Assembly: GCF_017165765.1 (NCBI RefSeq)
Contig: NZ_JAFGZD010000010.1
Span: forward strand, 1-64,000
DNA: 64,000 nucleotides
Direction: 5' to 3'
From: Pseudomonas capsici
GTDB taxonomy: Bacteria > Pseudomonadota > Gammaproteobacteria > Pseudomonadales > Pseudomonadaceae
In this document: positions 33,622 to 41,775 of the stretch, piece by piece
Layout: every line of letters begins with the position of its first letter
Position numbering within the stretch: position 1 is the first letter of the stretch
The notes under the pieces: generated by a model
Seen by the model: only the letters and a program-made list of their open reading frames with translations
The model's database searches: none
Told to the model about the DNA's origin: nothing
Program-made: the position numbers and the translations under genes

Positions 33622-34029
33622 TCAATCGGCGTTCAGCGCCGCAATCCCGGCCTTGGCCACCTGGGCATCCTGATCGGCCTTGACGCCGGAGACGCCCACG
33701 GCACCGATGACCTGGCCATCGACAATCACCGGTACGCCACCTTCGAGCGACGTCAGCAACGGGGCGCTGAGAAATGCGGTACGACCGCCATTGACCATCT
33801 CTTCGTAACCTTTGGACTCGCGACGACCCAGTGCGGAAGTACGGGCCTTTTCGATGCTGATATAACTGCTGATCGCGGCTGCACCGTCCAGACGCTCGAA
33901 GGCCAGCAGGTGACCACCGTCGTCGACCACGGCAATGGACACGCCCCAGTCATTGGCCAGCGCCTCGTTGCGGGCGGCAGCCAGCATCTGGCTGACTTCG
34001 GTCTGGGTCAGAACGGCTTTGATTTTCAT
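33622..34029 (-). CDS. glcG: GlcG/HbpS-family protein (DUF336)
   Basis: The 135-residue protein shows the GlcG/HbpS pattern: ARNEALANDWGVSIAVVDDGGHLLAFERLDGA, SAPLLTSLEGGVPVIVDGQVIGAVGVSG and an Ala-rich tail. Members bind small ligands or heme; GlcG is usually encoded with glycolate oxidase but its role is unsettled. It is the fourth gene of the glcDEFG set here, 20 bp after glcF, and precedes glcB. No signal peptide is seen. Confidence 0.88.
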   Translation of the reverse strand: MKIKAVLTQTEVSQMLAAARNEALANDWGVSIAVVDDGGHLLAFERLDGAAAISSYISIEKARTSALGRRESKGYEEMVNGGRTAFLSAPLLTSLEGGVPVIVDGQVIGAVGVSGVKADQDAQVAKAGIAALNAD

Positions 34030-34049
34030 GGGATTCTCCAGAGTGGTTT

Positions 34050-35282
34050 TCAGTGAGATTCGGCAGGGTTGAGGGCCTGGTCGATCAGTTCGATCCAGTG
34101 CCGTACCGGGGTCCGGTTGGCGCCCGACAGGTGAGTCTGGCAGCCGATATTGGCAGTGGCTATAACGTTTGGCTTGCCGCTTTCCAGAGCGTTCATTCTG
34201 TTATCGCGCAACTGGCGCGATAACTCTGGCTGGGTGATGGAGTAGGTGCCCGCCGAGCCACAGCATAAATGCCCGTCAGGCACCGCTGTGAGGTTGAAGC
34301 CCAGACGTGTCAGCACCCGTTCGACTTCCCCGCCAAGTTTCTGTGCATGCTGCAAGGTGCAAGGGCAGTGAAACGCCAGACGCAGGTCGCTCTTGATGCC
34401 CAGCTCCTGCAGCGGTTCATCGCGCAGCACTTCCACCAGATCCTTGCTCAGGGCGCTGACCCGCGCGGCCTTTTCGGCATATTCAGAGTCATGGCGCAGC
34501 AGATGACCATAGTCCTTCACGAAAGCGCCGCAACCGCTGGCGGTCTGGATGATGGATTCGGCACCGCTTTCGATGGCGGGCCACCAGGCATCGATATTGC
34601 GCCGCGCCCGATCCAGTCCGGCATCCTGAGCGTTCAAATGATAGTCCACCGCACCGCAGCAACCGGCTTCGCTGACAGGCTGCACGCTGATGCCCAGGCG
34701 ATCCAGCACCCGGGCGGTCGCCGCATTGGTATTGGGCGACAGGCCTGGCTGCACGCAGCCTTCCAGCAACAGAACCTGGCGTTCGTGGCGGTTTGCCGGA
34801 CGAGTGCCTGCCGGTTGTATCGAGGCCGGAAGCTTGGTCTTGAGGCTGTCAGGCAGCAGCGGGCGAAAGGTATTGCCCAGTTGCGTCAGGGACTTGAACA
34901 GCCCGGCATGGGGCACCACATGGCGCAGGCTGTCGCGCAGCACACTCTGGCCCAGCGGGCGCGGCACGGCGGCATCCACCACGGCCCGTCCGATGTCCAG
35001 CAGGTTGTGATAATCCACACCGGACGGGCAGGTGGTTTCGCAATTGCGACAGCTCAGGCAGCGGTCCAGGTGCAACTGGGTTTTCTCGGTGACTTCATTG
35101 CCTTCCAGGACCTGCTTGATCAGATAGATCCGTCCGCGCGGGCCGTCCAGCTCATCGCCGAGCAATTGGTAGGTGGGGCAGGTGGCATTGCAGAAACCGC
35201 AATGCACGCAACTGCGCAGGATGCTCTCGGCCTCTTCGGCGCGGGGCAGTTGTCTGGCGTGTTCGCTGAGGGTGGTCTGCAT
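34050..35282 (-). CDS. glcF: Glycolate oxidase iron-sulfur subunit GlcF
   Basis: The start ATG 35282 (MQTTLSEHARQLPRAEE) lies two bases after the glcE stop; the open extension upstream overlaps glcE and is rejected. The 410-residue protein has two 4Fe-4S motifs, CVHCGFCNATCP (about residue 25) and CLSCRNCETTCP (about residue 76). Two CCG domains follow, with ...AGCCGAVDYH and HLCCGSAGTYS. It passes electrons from the GlcD/GlcE flavoproteins to the membrane quinone pool. It is the third gene of the glcDEF set. Confidence 0.95.
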   Translation of the reverse strand: MQTTLSEHARQLPRAEEAESILRSCVHCGFCNATCPTYQLLGDELDGPRGRIYLIKQVLEGNEVTEKTQLHLDRCLSCRNCETTCPSGVDYHNLLDIGRAVVDAAVPRPLGQSVLRDSLRHVVPHAGLFKSLTQLGNTFRPLLPDSLKTKLPASIQPAGTRPANRHERQVLLLEGCVQPGLSPNTNAATARVLDRLGISVQPVSEAGCCGAVDYHLNAQDAGLDRARRNIDAWWPAIESGAESIIQTASGCGAFVKDYGHLLRHDSEYAEKAARVSALSKDLVEVLRDEPLQELGIKSDLRLAFHCPCTLQHAQKLGGEVERVLTRLGFNLTAVPDGHLCCGSAGTYSITQPELSRQLRDNRMNALESGKPNVIATANIGCQTHLSGANRTPVRHWIELIDQALNPAESH

Positions 35283-35284
35283 GG

Positions 35285-36346
35285 TCAGAACTCCGCGTAC
35301 ATTCGGCCAGGGTTGAAGATGCCATGGGGATCGAGCCGGGCCTTGAGTTGTTGGTGATAGCGCAGCAGCGGTGTGGCCAGCGGCTGGAACGGACTGTCTT
35401 CGTGGTTCGCCCGATAGCAGGTTGCATGGCCGCCGATGGCCTTGACCACGCTGCGGATCGTGGTGCCCTCGGCATCGGATTTGAGCCAGCGTTGTGCGCC
35501 GCCCCAGTCGATCAACTGCTCGCCGGGCAAGTCCAGCACGCCGGTATTGTTGGGCACCGACAAGCGCCATAGCGGACGACTGTCGAGAAAGAAGTCCAGG
35601 CGCTGTTCGTTCAGCTCCTGCCAGTAACCGGAGTCCAGTGCCTGGCCACCGAGTCGGTCCCGAGCTGCGTTTACCGAGCCTTCCCCCCCTTCAAGGCGCA
35701 GATACAGGACGTTGCCATCATGGCTGGCGGCACTGATCGGCATCGGCTGCTGGCCCCATTGAGCCAGACGTTGCAGAGCCTGGGCGCTACTCATTTCCAG
35801 GGCAATGCTGCTGCACTGGCGCGGTTTGGGCAGGACCTTGAACGAGACCTCGGTCAACAGTCCAAGACAACCCAGGCTGCCCGTCATCAGCCGCGACACG
35901 TCGTAACCGGCGACGTTTTTCATCACTTCGCCACCAAAGCGCAAATGCTTGCCCTGTCCGGTAATCACCCGCGTGCCCAGCATGAAATCCCGTACCGAAC
36001 CGGACCATGGCCTGCGCGGCCCGGACAGCCCGGCGGCAACGACGCCTCCGAGGGTGGCTTCGCCAAAAGCCGGAGGTTCGCAGGGCAGCATCTGCCCGGC
36101 CTCATCGAGCACATGCATCAGTTCGTTCAGCGGCGTTCCGGCGCGAGCGGTAATCACCAGTTCCGTGGGGTCGTAGCTGACAATGCCCCGGTGCTCGCGG
36201 GTATCGAGCACCTGGCCCGTCACGTTGCGGCCCAGGAAGTGCTTGCTGTTGCCACCCTGAATCCTCAAGGGCGTAGCGTCCTGCAGCGCCTGATTGACCT
36301 GATCGAGCAGGCTCTGGCTGGCATCGCGGTCATGGGTCGTGGCCAT
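35285..36346 (-). CDS. glcE: Glycolate oxidase FAD-binding subunit GlcE
   Basis: The 353-residue protein has an FAD-binding PCMH fold: RIQGGNSKHFLGR, TARAGTPLNELMHVLDEAGQMLPCEPP, and FGGEVMKNVAGYDVSRLMTGSLG, where the last is the characteristic flavin contact loop. It forms the glycolate oxidase complex with GlcD and GlcF and oxidises glycolate to glyoxylate. Its start overlaps the glcD stop by one base (TGATG-type coupling). Length fits the family. Confidence 0.94.
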   Translation of the reverse strand: MATTHDRDASQSLLDQVNQALQDATPLRIQGGNSKHFLGRNVTGQVLDTREHRGIVSYDPTELVITARAGTPLNELMHVLDEAGQMLPCEPPAFGEATLGGVVAAGLSGPRRPWSGSVRDFMLGTRVITGQGKHLRFGGEVMKNVAGYDVSRLMTGSLGCLGLLTEVSFKVLPKPRQCSSIALEMSSAQALQRLAQWGQQPMPISAASHDGNVLYLRLEGGEGSVNAARDRLGGQALDSGYWQELNEQRLDFFLDSRPLWRLSVPNNTGVLDLPGEQLIDWGGAQRWLKSDAEGTTIRSVVKAIGGHATCYRANHEDSPFQPLATPLLRYHQQLKARLDPHGIFNPGRMYAEF

Positions 36347-37845
36347 CAGAAGCGCTCCAGTTCGGGGAAGGGCAGTTGGCCCCCATGGATATGCATGGCA
36401 CCGAATTCCGCGCAGCGATGCAGGGTCGGAATATTCTTGCCCGGATTGAGCATGCCGCCGGCATCGAAGGCCGCTTTGATGGCGTGGAAAAAGCTCAGTT
36501 CATCGCTGTTGAACTGGGCGCACATCTGATTGATCTTTTCCCGGCCGACACCGTGTTCGCCAGTGATGCTGCCGCCTACGGCAACACACAGCTCAAGGAT
36601 CTTGCCGCCCAGGTTCTCGGCACGTTCCAGTTCCCCTGGCCGGTTGGCATCGAACAGAATCAGCGGATGCATATTGCCGTCTCCGGCATGGAACACATTG
36701 GCGACCCGCAGACCGTATTCTTCGGACAGTCGACTGATTCCCTGCAAGACACCTGGCAGTTCCCGACGCGGAATGGTGCCGTCCATGCAGTAGTAATCCG
36801 GCGACAGGCGTCCGACCGCCGGGAAGGCATTCTTGCGTCCGGCCCAGAAGCGTACCCGTTCGGCTTCATCCCTGGCCTGACGCAGCTCGGTGGCACCGGC
36901 CCGGGTCAAGACGTCCCTGACCCGTTGGCAGTCATCATTCACGTCGGCTTCGACGCCATCGAGTTCGCACAGCAGGATGGCTTCGGCGTCGACCGGATAA
37001 CCGGCATGGATAAAGTCCTCGGCTGCCCGAATCGCCAGGTTGTCCATCATTTCCAGTCCGCCGGGGATGATCCCGGCCGCGATGATGTCGCCCACGGCGC
37101 GCCCGGCCTTTTCCACCGAATCGAAGGCTGCCAGCAGCACCTTGGCCACCTGCGGCTTGGGCAGCAATTTGACCGTCACTTCGGTGATGACTCCCAGCAT
37201 GCCTTCCGAACCGGTAAACAGCGCCAGCAGATCGAAGCCAGGCGAGTCCAGCGCCTCGCCGCCCAGTGTCATGGGTTCGCCTTCGACGCTGAGCATTTCG
37301 ACCTTGAGCAGGTTGTGAACGGTCAGGCCGTACTTGAGGCAGTGCACGCCGCCTGCGTTTTCCGCGACATTGCCGCCGATGGAGCAGGCGATCTGCGAGG
37401 AAGGGTCGGGTGCGTAATACAGGCCGTGAGGTGCTGCGGCCTGGGAAATCGCCAGGTTGCGCACACCCGGTTGCACGCGGGCCAGTCGGGCGGCGGGATC
37501 GATTTCAAGTATTTGATTGAAGCGTGTCATTACCAGCAACACGCCTTTCTCCAGAGGCAAGGCTCCCCCGGAAAGACCGGTGCCCGCGCCACGGGCCACC
37601 ACCGGCACACGCCGTTCGTGGCACAGTCTGAGCAAGGCCCGGACTTCTTCCAGATGCCGGGGCAATGCCACCAGCATGGGCGTGGTGCGATAGGCGGACA
37701 GGCCATCGCACTCATAGGGCCGAAGTTCTTCGGGACGATGCAGGATATCCAGGTCGGGCAACTGCTGTTGCAGGTCATGGAGCAGTTGCTGTTTGTCGAC
37801 GTCAGGCAGGGCACCGTCGATGTGTTCGTCGTAGAGAATATTCAT
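36346..37845 (-). CDS. glcD: Glycolate oxidase catalytic subunit GlcD
   Basis: The 499-residue flavoprotein of the FAD-linked oxidase family carries PVVARGAGTGLSGGALP, the FAD pyrophosphate-binding loop, and YAPDPSSQIACSIGGNVAENAGG near residue 145. A C-terminal domain contains NVFHAGDGNMHPLILFD and the conserved GEHGVGREK. It oxidises glycolate (and often D-lactate) with GlcE and GlcF. It is the first gene of the minus-strand glc operon. Two FadR-type operators lie in the 221-bp gap to the divergent glcC. Confidence 0.95.
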   Translation of the reverse strand: MNILYDEHIDGALPDVDKQQLLHDLQQQLPDLDILHRPEELRPYECDGLSAYRTTPMLVALPRHLEEVRALLRLCHERRVPVVARGAGTGLSGGALPLEKGVLLVMTRFNQILEIDPAARLARVQPGVRNLAISQAAAPHGLYYAPDPSSQIACSIGGNVAENAGGVHCLKYGLTVHNLLKVEMLSVEGEPMTLGGEALDSPGFDLLALFTGSEGMLGVITEVTVKLLPKPQVAKVLLAAFDSVEKAGRAVGDIIAAGIIPGGLEMMDNLAIRAAEDFIHAGYPVDAEAILLCELDGVEADVNDDCQRVRDVLTRAGATELRQARDEAERVRFWAGRKNAFPAVGRLSPDYYCMDGTIPRRELPGVLQGISRLSEEYGLRVANVFHAGDGNMHPLILFDANRPGELERAENLGGKILELCVAVGGSITGEHGVGREKINQMCAQFNSDELSFFHAIKAAFDAGGMLNPGKNIPTLHRCAEFGAMHIHGGQLPFPELERF

Positions 37846-37937
37846 GGTGCAACCCAGTGTTGTTTTTGTAGGGCTTGCGTACAGCGATGGCTTGCATCAT
37901 TGGCGCTGCGAGCCTTACTGTCCATGCTTTAAAAGAG

Positions 37938-37948
37938 TGGTCGAACCA
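37938..37948. promoter_or_regulatory. GlcC operator 1
   Basis: TGGTCGAACCA fits the FadR/GlcC-family consensus TGGTnnnACCA exactly. It lies 93 bp upstream of glcD. Confidence 0.7.
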
Positions 37949-38043
37949 GTTTTTCAAGAGGTTGCGGCGCTGGATCTGGAAAAAGATCCTGTTAATCAAT
38001 GTCTTGCTACTGATTTTGTTCGCCATCGGTTTTCTCTTGAATC

Positions 38044-38054
38044 TGGTCATACCA
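38044..38054. promoter_or_regulatory. GlcC operator 2
   Basis: TGGTCATACCA (within CTGGTCATACCAG) again fits TGGTnnnACCA, just before the glcC ribosome-binding site. Confidence 0.7.
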
Positions 38055-38066
38055 GTTGGAGCGAGG

Positions 38067-38834
38067 ATGGACGGTTCTACCAAGCCGCGGCCGACGCAAG
38101 TGGCGGACGTGGTCTGTGAGCGTATCGAGCGGCTGATCGTCGACGGTGTCCTGAAGGTGGGGCAGCTCTTGCCCTCCGAGCGACGGCTGACCGAAAAGCT
38201 CGGCGTTTCCCGCACTGCCTTGCGCGAAGGGCTGAAGCTCTTGCGGGCGCGGGGGATTATCGAAACCGAGCAGGGCAAGGGCTCGTTTGTCGCGCACATG
38301 AACAGTCAGCAGCAGGTATCGCCGCTGATGCATCTGTTCGGTTCGCAACCGCGCACCCTGTATGACCTGCTTGAAGTGCGCAGCCTGCTGGAAGGCGAGT
38401 CGGCGCGGCTGGCGGCCCTGCGTGGCACCGATGCCGATTTTGTCCTGATCACCCGCAGTTATGATGCCTTGGTCGCGGCACAGAATCAGGAGCTTGAAGC
38501 CAGCGAGCATGCCCGGCTCGATCATGCCTTCCATCTGGCCATTTGCGAGGCCTCGCACAACCCGGTGCTGGTGCAGACCTTGCGTTCGCTCACTGACCTG
38601 CTGCTCAACACCGTCTATGCCTCGGTCAACAATCTTTATCATCGCGAACCGCAGAAGCGTCAGATCGACCGCCAGCATGCCCGCCTGTACAACGCTGTGA
38701 CCGGTCGTCTCCCGGACCAGGCCCGCAAGGCTGCACTGGCGCATATTCAGAGCATCAGCGAAAACCTGCGAGAGATCGAAAACGAAGAACAGCGGCTGGT
38801 GCGTTCGACGTTGCGTCTGCAAGGCTGGACTTGA
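38067..38834 (+). CDS. glcC: FadR-family glycolate regulator GlcC
   Basis: The 255-residue protein has a GntR-type winged helix-turn-helix (VADVVCERIERLIVDGVLKVGQLLPSERRLTEKLGVSRTALREGLKLL, about residues 11-58) and a helical FCD effector domain with metal-binding-type residues (DHAFHLAICEASHNPVL; later RQHARLYNAV). The start ATG 38067 follows GGAGCGAGG. The upstream frame stays open for 64 codons and contains a hydrophobic stretch, but it would swallow an operator and is not GlcC-like. It stands divergent from glcD and should activate the glc operon when glycolate is present. Confidence 0.9.
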   Translation: MDGSTKPRPTQVADVVCERIERLIVDGVLKVGQLLPSERRLTEKLGVSRTALREGLKLLRARGIIETEQGKGSFVAHMNSQQQVSPLMHLFGSQPRTLYDLLEVRSLLEGESARLAALRGTDADFVLITRSYDALVAAQNQELEASEHARLDHAFHLAICEASHNPVLVQTLRSLTDLLLNTVYASVNNLYHREPQKRQIDRQHARLYNAVTGRLPDQARKAALAHIQSISENLREIENEEQRLVRSTLRLQGWT

Positions 38835-38866
38835 ACGATGGCTTGACAGGCGAAGGGCGATCCCGC

Positions 38867-38886
38867 AATTTACGCATAAAGTAATA
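38867..38886. promoter_or_regulatory. Possible HmgR-like operator before maiA
   Basis: AATTTACG-CATAA-AGTAATA is a degenerate version of the perfect AATTACG-N5-CGTAATT palindrome found between hmgA and its regulator. Confidence 0.35.
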
Positions 38887-38911
38887 TGTTTACGAAAATA
38901 ATAACGAGCCT

Positions 38912-38933
38912 GCGCGAATGAATTCGCTCCCAC
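38912..38933. repeat. REP sequence overlapping the maiA start
   Basis: GCGCGAATGAATTCGCTCCCAC is the exact complement of the Pseudomonas REP GTGGGAGCGAATTCATTCGCGC. Its ATG at 38918 is the best maiA start. Confidence 0.75.
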
Positions 38934-39583
38934 GAGATACGGCCTGGCCTGCTCTGTTTACCTACTACCGTTCGACGGCCAGTTATCGTGTGCGTATCGC
39001 TCTGGCGCTCAAGGGGCTGGATTACACTTCGATTCCGGTCAATCTGATTGCCGACGGGGGTGAACAGCGCAAGCCGTACTACAGGGCCATCAATCCTCAG
39101 GGCCGCGTACCTGCCTTGCAGCTTGAGAGTGGTGAGGTCATAACCCAGTCGCCAGCCATCATCGAATACCTTGAAGAGCGCTACCCGCAGCCACCGCTGC
39201 TTGCCGCGGATCTGCTGATGCGGGCCAGGCAACGAGCGGTGGCGGCGGTGATCGGTTGTGATACCCATCCGCTGCACAACGTTTCGGTGCTCAATCGCCT
39301 GCGCGTTCTGGGGCATGACGAGGCCACTGTCACCGACTGGATCGGCCACTGGATAAGCGAAGGGCTCAATACCGTCGAGCAGTTGATTGACGGGACGGCG
39401 TTCTGTTTTGGTGATGTGCCCAGCGTGGCGGATGTGTATCTTCTCCCGCAGGTCTATGCAGCGCGGCGTTTCAAGGTCGACCTGAGCGCTTATCCTCATA
39501 TCGCGCAGGTCGAGCAGCGGGCTTTGCAATCTCCAGCCTTCCTCAAGGCTCACCCGGATACACAGCCGGACAAGCCGGACTAG
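38918..39583 (+). CDS. maiA: Maleylacetoacetate isomerase
   Basis: The 221-residue enzyme of the zeta glutathione transferase family isomerises maleylacetoacetate to fumarylacetoacetate. The N-terminal thioredoxin-like part begins LFTYYRSTASYRVRIALALKGL, then NPQGRVPALQLESGEVITQSPAIIEYLEERYP, where QSPAI binds glutathione. The C-terminal helical part includes GDVPSVADVYLLPQ. The first ~12 residues (MNSLPRDTAWPA) are extra to the usual N-terminus, and the first five codons are part of an REP sequence. It is unusual that maiA lies with hpd and apart from hmgA-fahA. Confidence 0.92.
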   Translation: MNSLPRDTAWPALFTYYRSTASYRVRIALALKGLDYTSIPVNLIADGGEQRKPYYRAINPQGRVPALQLESGEVITQSPAIIEYLEERYPQPPLLAADLLMRARQRAVAAVIGCDTHPLHNVSVLNRLRVLGHDEATVTDWIGHWISEGLNTVEQLIDGTAFCFGDVPSVADVYLLPQVYAARRFKVDLSAYPHIAQVEQRALQSPAFLKAHPDTQPDKPD

Positions 39584-39727
39584 ACTGAGTCTTATGAAAA
39601 CATTGGGTCTGCAACTGATTTTCGGTGATTTCCTCGCCCGCAGCGTTCGGGGCGTTCCCTGTGCGCCACCCGCAGAAAAGTGATTCGAGCTGTCCCGCGT
39701 TCTCACTTTTCCTGCAAGGAGCCAGAC

Positions 39728-40804
39728 ATGGCTGATCTATACGAAAACCCGATGGGCCTGATGGGCTTTGAATTCATCGAATTCGCCTCACCGACCCCCA
39801 ACGTTCTGGAACCTGTCTTCGAGATGATGGGCTTCACCAGGGTTGCGACCCACCGTTCCAAGGATGTGGTGTTGTATCGCCAGGGCGCCATCAATCTGAT
39901 TCTGAATAACGAGCCCCATAGTCTGGCGTCGTACTTTGCGGCGGAACACGGGCCGTCGGTGTGCGGCATGGCGTTTCGGGTCAAGGATGCGCAAAAGGCC
40001 TATAGCCGCGCTCTTGAGCTGGGGGCGCAACCGGTGGAGATCGCCACCGGACCGATGGAACTGCGCTTGCCGGCAATCAAGGGCATCGGCGGTGCGCCGT
40101 TGTACCTGATCGACCGTTTCGGCGAAGGTACTTCGATCTACGACATTGACTTCAACTTCATCGAGGGCGTGGACCGGCATCCGGTGGGCGCAGGCCTGAA
40201 GTTCATCGATCACCTGACCCACAACGTCTATCGCGGGCGTATGGCGTACTGGGCGAATTTCTATGAAAAGCTGTTCAACTTCCGGGAAATCCGCTACTTC
40301 GATATCAAGGGCGAATATACCGGCCTGACCTCGAAGGCCATGACCGCACCCGATGGCATGATTCGTATTCCCCTGAACGAAGAGTCTTCGAAAGGTGCAG
40401 GCCAGATCGAAGAGTTCCTGATGCAGTTCAATGGCGAAGGCATCCAGCATGTGGCGTTCTTCACCGATGACCTGATCAAGACCTGGGATGCCCTGAAAGC
40501 CACCGGCATGCGCTTCATGACCGCGCCACCGGAAACCTACTACGAAATGCTCGAAGGCCGTCTGCCTGACCATGGTGAGCCCGAAGCCGAGCTTAAATCC
40601 CGGGGTATTCTGCTCGATGGTTCGTCGGAAGGCGGCCAGCGGCGTTTGCTGCTGCAGATCTTTTCCGAAACCCTGCTGGGGCCGGTGTTCTTCGAGTTCA
40701 TCCAGCGCAAGGGCGATGACGGGTTTGGCGAAGGCAATTTCAAGGCGCTGTTCGAGTCGATCGAGCGGGATCAGATTCGGCGTGGGGTGTTGATGGCGGA
40801 ATAG
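39728..40804 (+). CDS. hpd: 4-Hydroxyphenylpyruvate dioxygenase
   Basis: The 358-residue iron enzyme turns 4-hydroxyphenylpyruvate into homogentisate. Iron ligands by family alignment are H162 (FIDHLTHNV), H241 (IQHVAFFTDD) and E323 (FFEFIQRKG), one residue offset from the Pseudomonas fluorescens enzyme. The start ATG 39728 (MADLYENPMGLMG) has AAGGAG seven bases upstream; the 16 codons before it are ignored. It follows maiA after 144 bp and feeds hmgA in the homogentisate pathway downstream. Confidence 0.95.
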   Translation: MADLYENPMGLMGFEFIEFASPTPNVLEPVFEMMGFTRVATHRSKDVVLYRQGAINLILNNEPHSLASYFAAEHGPSVCGMAFRVKDAQKAYSRALELGAQPVEIATGPMELRLPAIKGIGGAPLYLIDRFGEGTSIYDIDFNFIEGVDRHPVGAGLKFIDHLTHNVYRGRMAYWANFYEKLFNFREIRYFDIKGEYTGLTSKAMTAPDGMIRIPLNEESSKGAGQIEEFLMQFNGEGIQHVAFFTDDLIKTWDALKATGMRFMTAPPETYYEMLEGRLPDHGEPEAELKSRGILLDGSSEGGQRRLLLQIFSETLLGPVFFEFIQRKGDDGFGEGNFKALFESIERDQIRRGVLMAE

Positions 40805-40829
40805 AGGAGAGCGGCAAGTTTCAAGCTGT

Positions 40830-40869
40830 AAGCTGCAAGAAAGAGCAGATACGTTCTCGCTTGCAGCTT
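40830..40869. terminator. Inverted repeat between hpd and the IclR gene
   Basis: AAGCTGCAAG and CTTGCAGCTT pair across a 20-base loop between the convergent hpd and iclR-type genes. Related CAAGCTTCAAGCTGCAAGC-type tracts are common in Pseudomonas intergenic DNA. Confidence 0.5.
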
Positions 40870-41646
40870 TCAGCCCCCCATTCGGCCACTGATCGCCTGT
40901 GTCACTTCAACCAGTCGTTCGGCCGCCAGGTCCTGTGCCTGACCCGTCAGGAGCGCGCTCGAGCCCACCACCGTCACGACACCCGCCAGCTTGTTGCCCA
41001 TGGCAAAAACCGGCGATGACACTGCGTTGACTCCCGGCAGCAGCAATCCTTGAATCTGGTGCACGCCATGGGCGCGGATCTGTTCGACATGCTGCTCTAT
41101 GTCCTTGAGCTGCGCTGCGTTCAGGTGAGGCGTTTCCTGTTCCCGCAGGGCGGCGGTTTCCCGGTCATCCAGGAAGCTGGCGAATACCAGGCCGGTAGAA
41201 GAACTCAGCAGTGGCAATACCGAACCGATCTGCGTCACCAGGGTGACTGCACCTGTGGATTGCTCGACATACACCACCGTCGGCCCTTTGTTGCCCCAGA
41301 CTGCCAGGAAGCAGGTCTGATTAAGCTCGTCACGCAGGGTTGTCAGGTAGGGCGCGGCGACTTTCAGTACATCCAGCTTGCCCAGCGAGGCCAGCCCGAC
41401 CTGCAGGGCTTCGCGACCCAGGCCGTAGTGGTTGGTGGCCCCGTCCTGTTCGGCAAAACCGCTGGCAATCAGCGCTTGCAGGTAACGATGCACCTTGCTG
41501 GCCGGCATGCCCAGGTGTTCGGCCAGTTTCGACAGCGAGGTCGAAGGGGTCAGTTCGGCCAGGGCCTTGAGCACGCCAAGGCCGACTTCGGCTGACTGAA
41601 CCTTTTGCTGGCGCCCGTTGGCAGGGCTTTCGATTTCATCGGTCAT
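40870..41646 (-). CDS. hmgR: IclR-family homogentisate regulator (HmgR-like)
   Basis: The start ATG 41646 (MTDEIESPANGRQQ) gives 258 residues; the frame extends to 41703, which would run into the operator. The winged helix-turn-helix at about 35-60 (TSLSKLAEHLGMPASKVHRYLQALIASGF) and the C-terminal effector domain with GNKGPTVVYVEQSTGAVTLVTQIGSVLPLLSSSTGLVFASFL fit IclR. In Pseudomonas putida, HmgR represses the homogentisate genes and homogentisate is the inducer. It is divergent from hmgA with the palindrome between them. Confidence 0.85.
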   Translation of the reverse strand: MTDEIESPANGRQQKVQSAEVGLGVLKALAELTPSTSLSKLAEHLGMPASKVHRYLQALIASGFAEQDGATNHYGLGREALQVGLASLGKLDVLKVAAPYLTTLRDELNQTCFLAVWGNKGPTVVYVEQSTGAVTLVTQIGSVLPLLSSSTGLVFASFLDDRETAALREQETPHLNAAQLKDIEQHVEQIRAHGVHQIQGLLLPGVNAVSSPVFAMGNKLAGVVTVVGSSALLTGQAQDLAAERLVEVTQAISGRMGG

Positions 41647-41702
41647 GGGTGGGGCGCCAATCTGAAAAGGCAGCTTTATAGCTTGACCACACTTCAAACT
41701 CA

Positions 41703-41721
41703 AATTACGTTATTCGTAATT
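41703..41721. promoter_or_regulatory. HmgR operator
   Basis: AATTACG-TTATT-CGTAATT, a perfect 7-5-7 inverted repeat midway between the divergent iclR and hmgA genes; a GATTTACGA half-site follows. Confidence 0.7.
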
Positions 41722-41775
41722 GATTTACGATTTTTTGATTCCCGCTATGCGACCCGATAAAAACAAGAGGTCCAG

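Noticed and set aside
35283..35570. 96-codon upstream extension of glcF
   Set aside because: It overlaps glcE in another frame and is not GlcF-like; the ATG at 35282 is two bases after the glcE stop.
36376..37932. Long open frame opposite glcD
   Set aside because: It mirrors glcD in a GC-rich gene, has no family features and no ribosome site. Similar antisense frames over gntT, glcB, hmgA and the chemoreceptors were rejected on the same grounds.
37875..38066. 64-codon upstream extension of glcC with a hydrophobic stretch
   Set aside because: It would include two operators, GlcC proteins start at the chosen ATG, and the hydrophobic run has no counterpart in the family.
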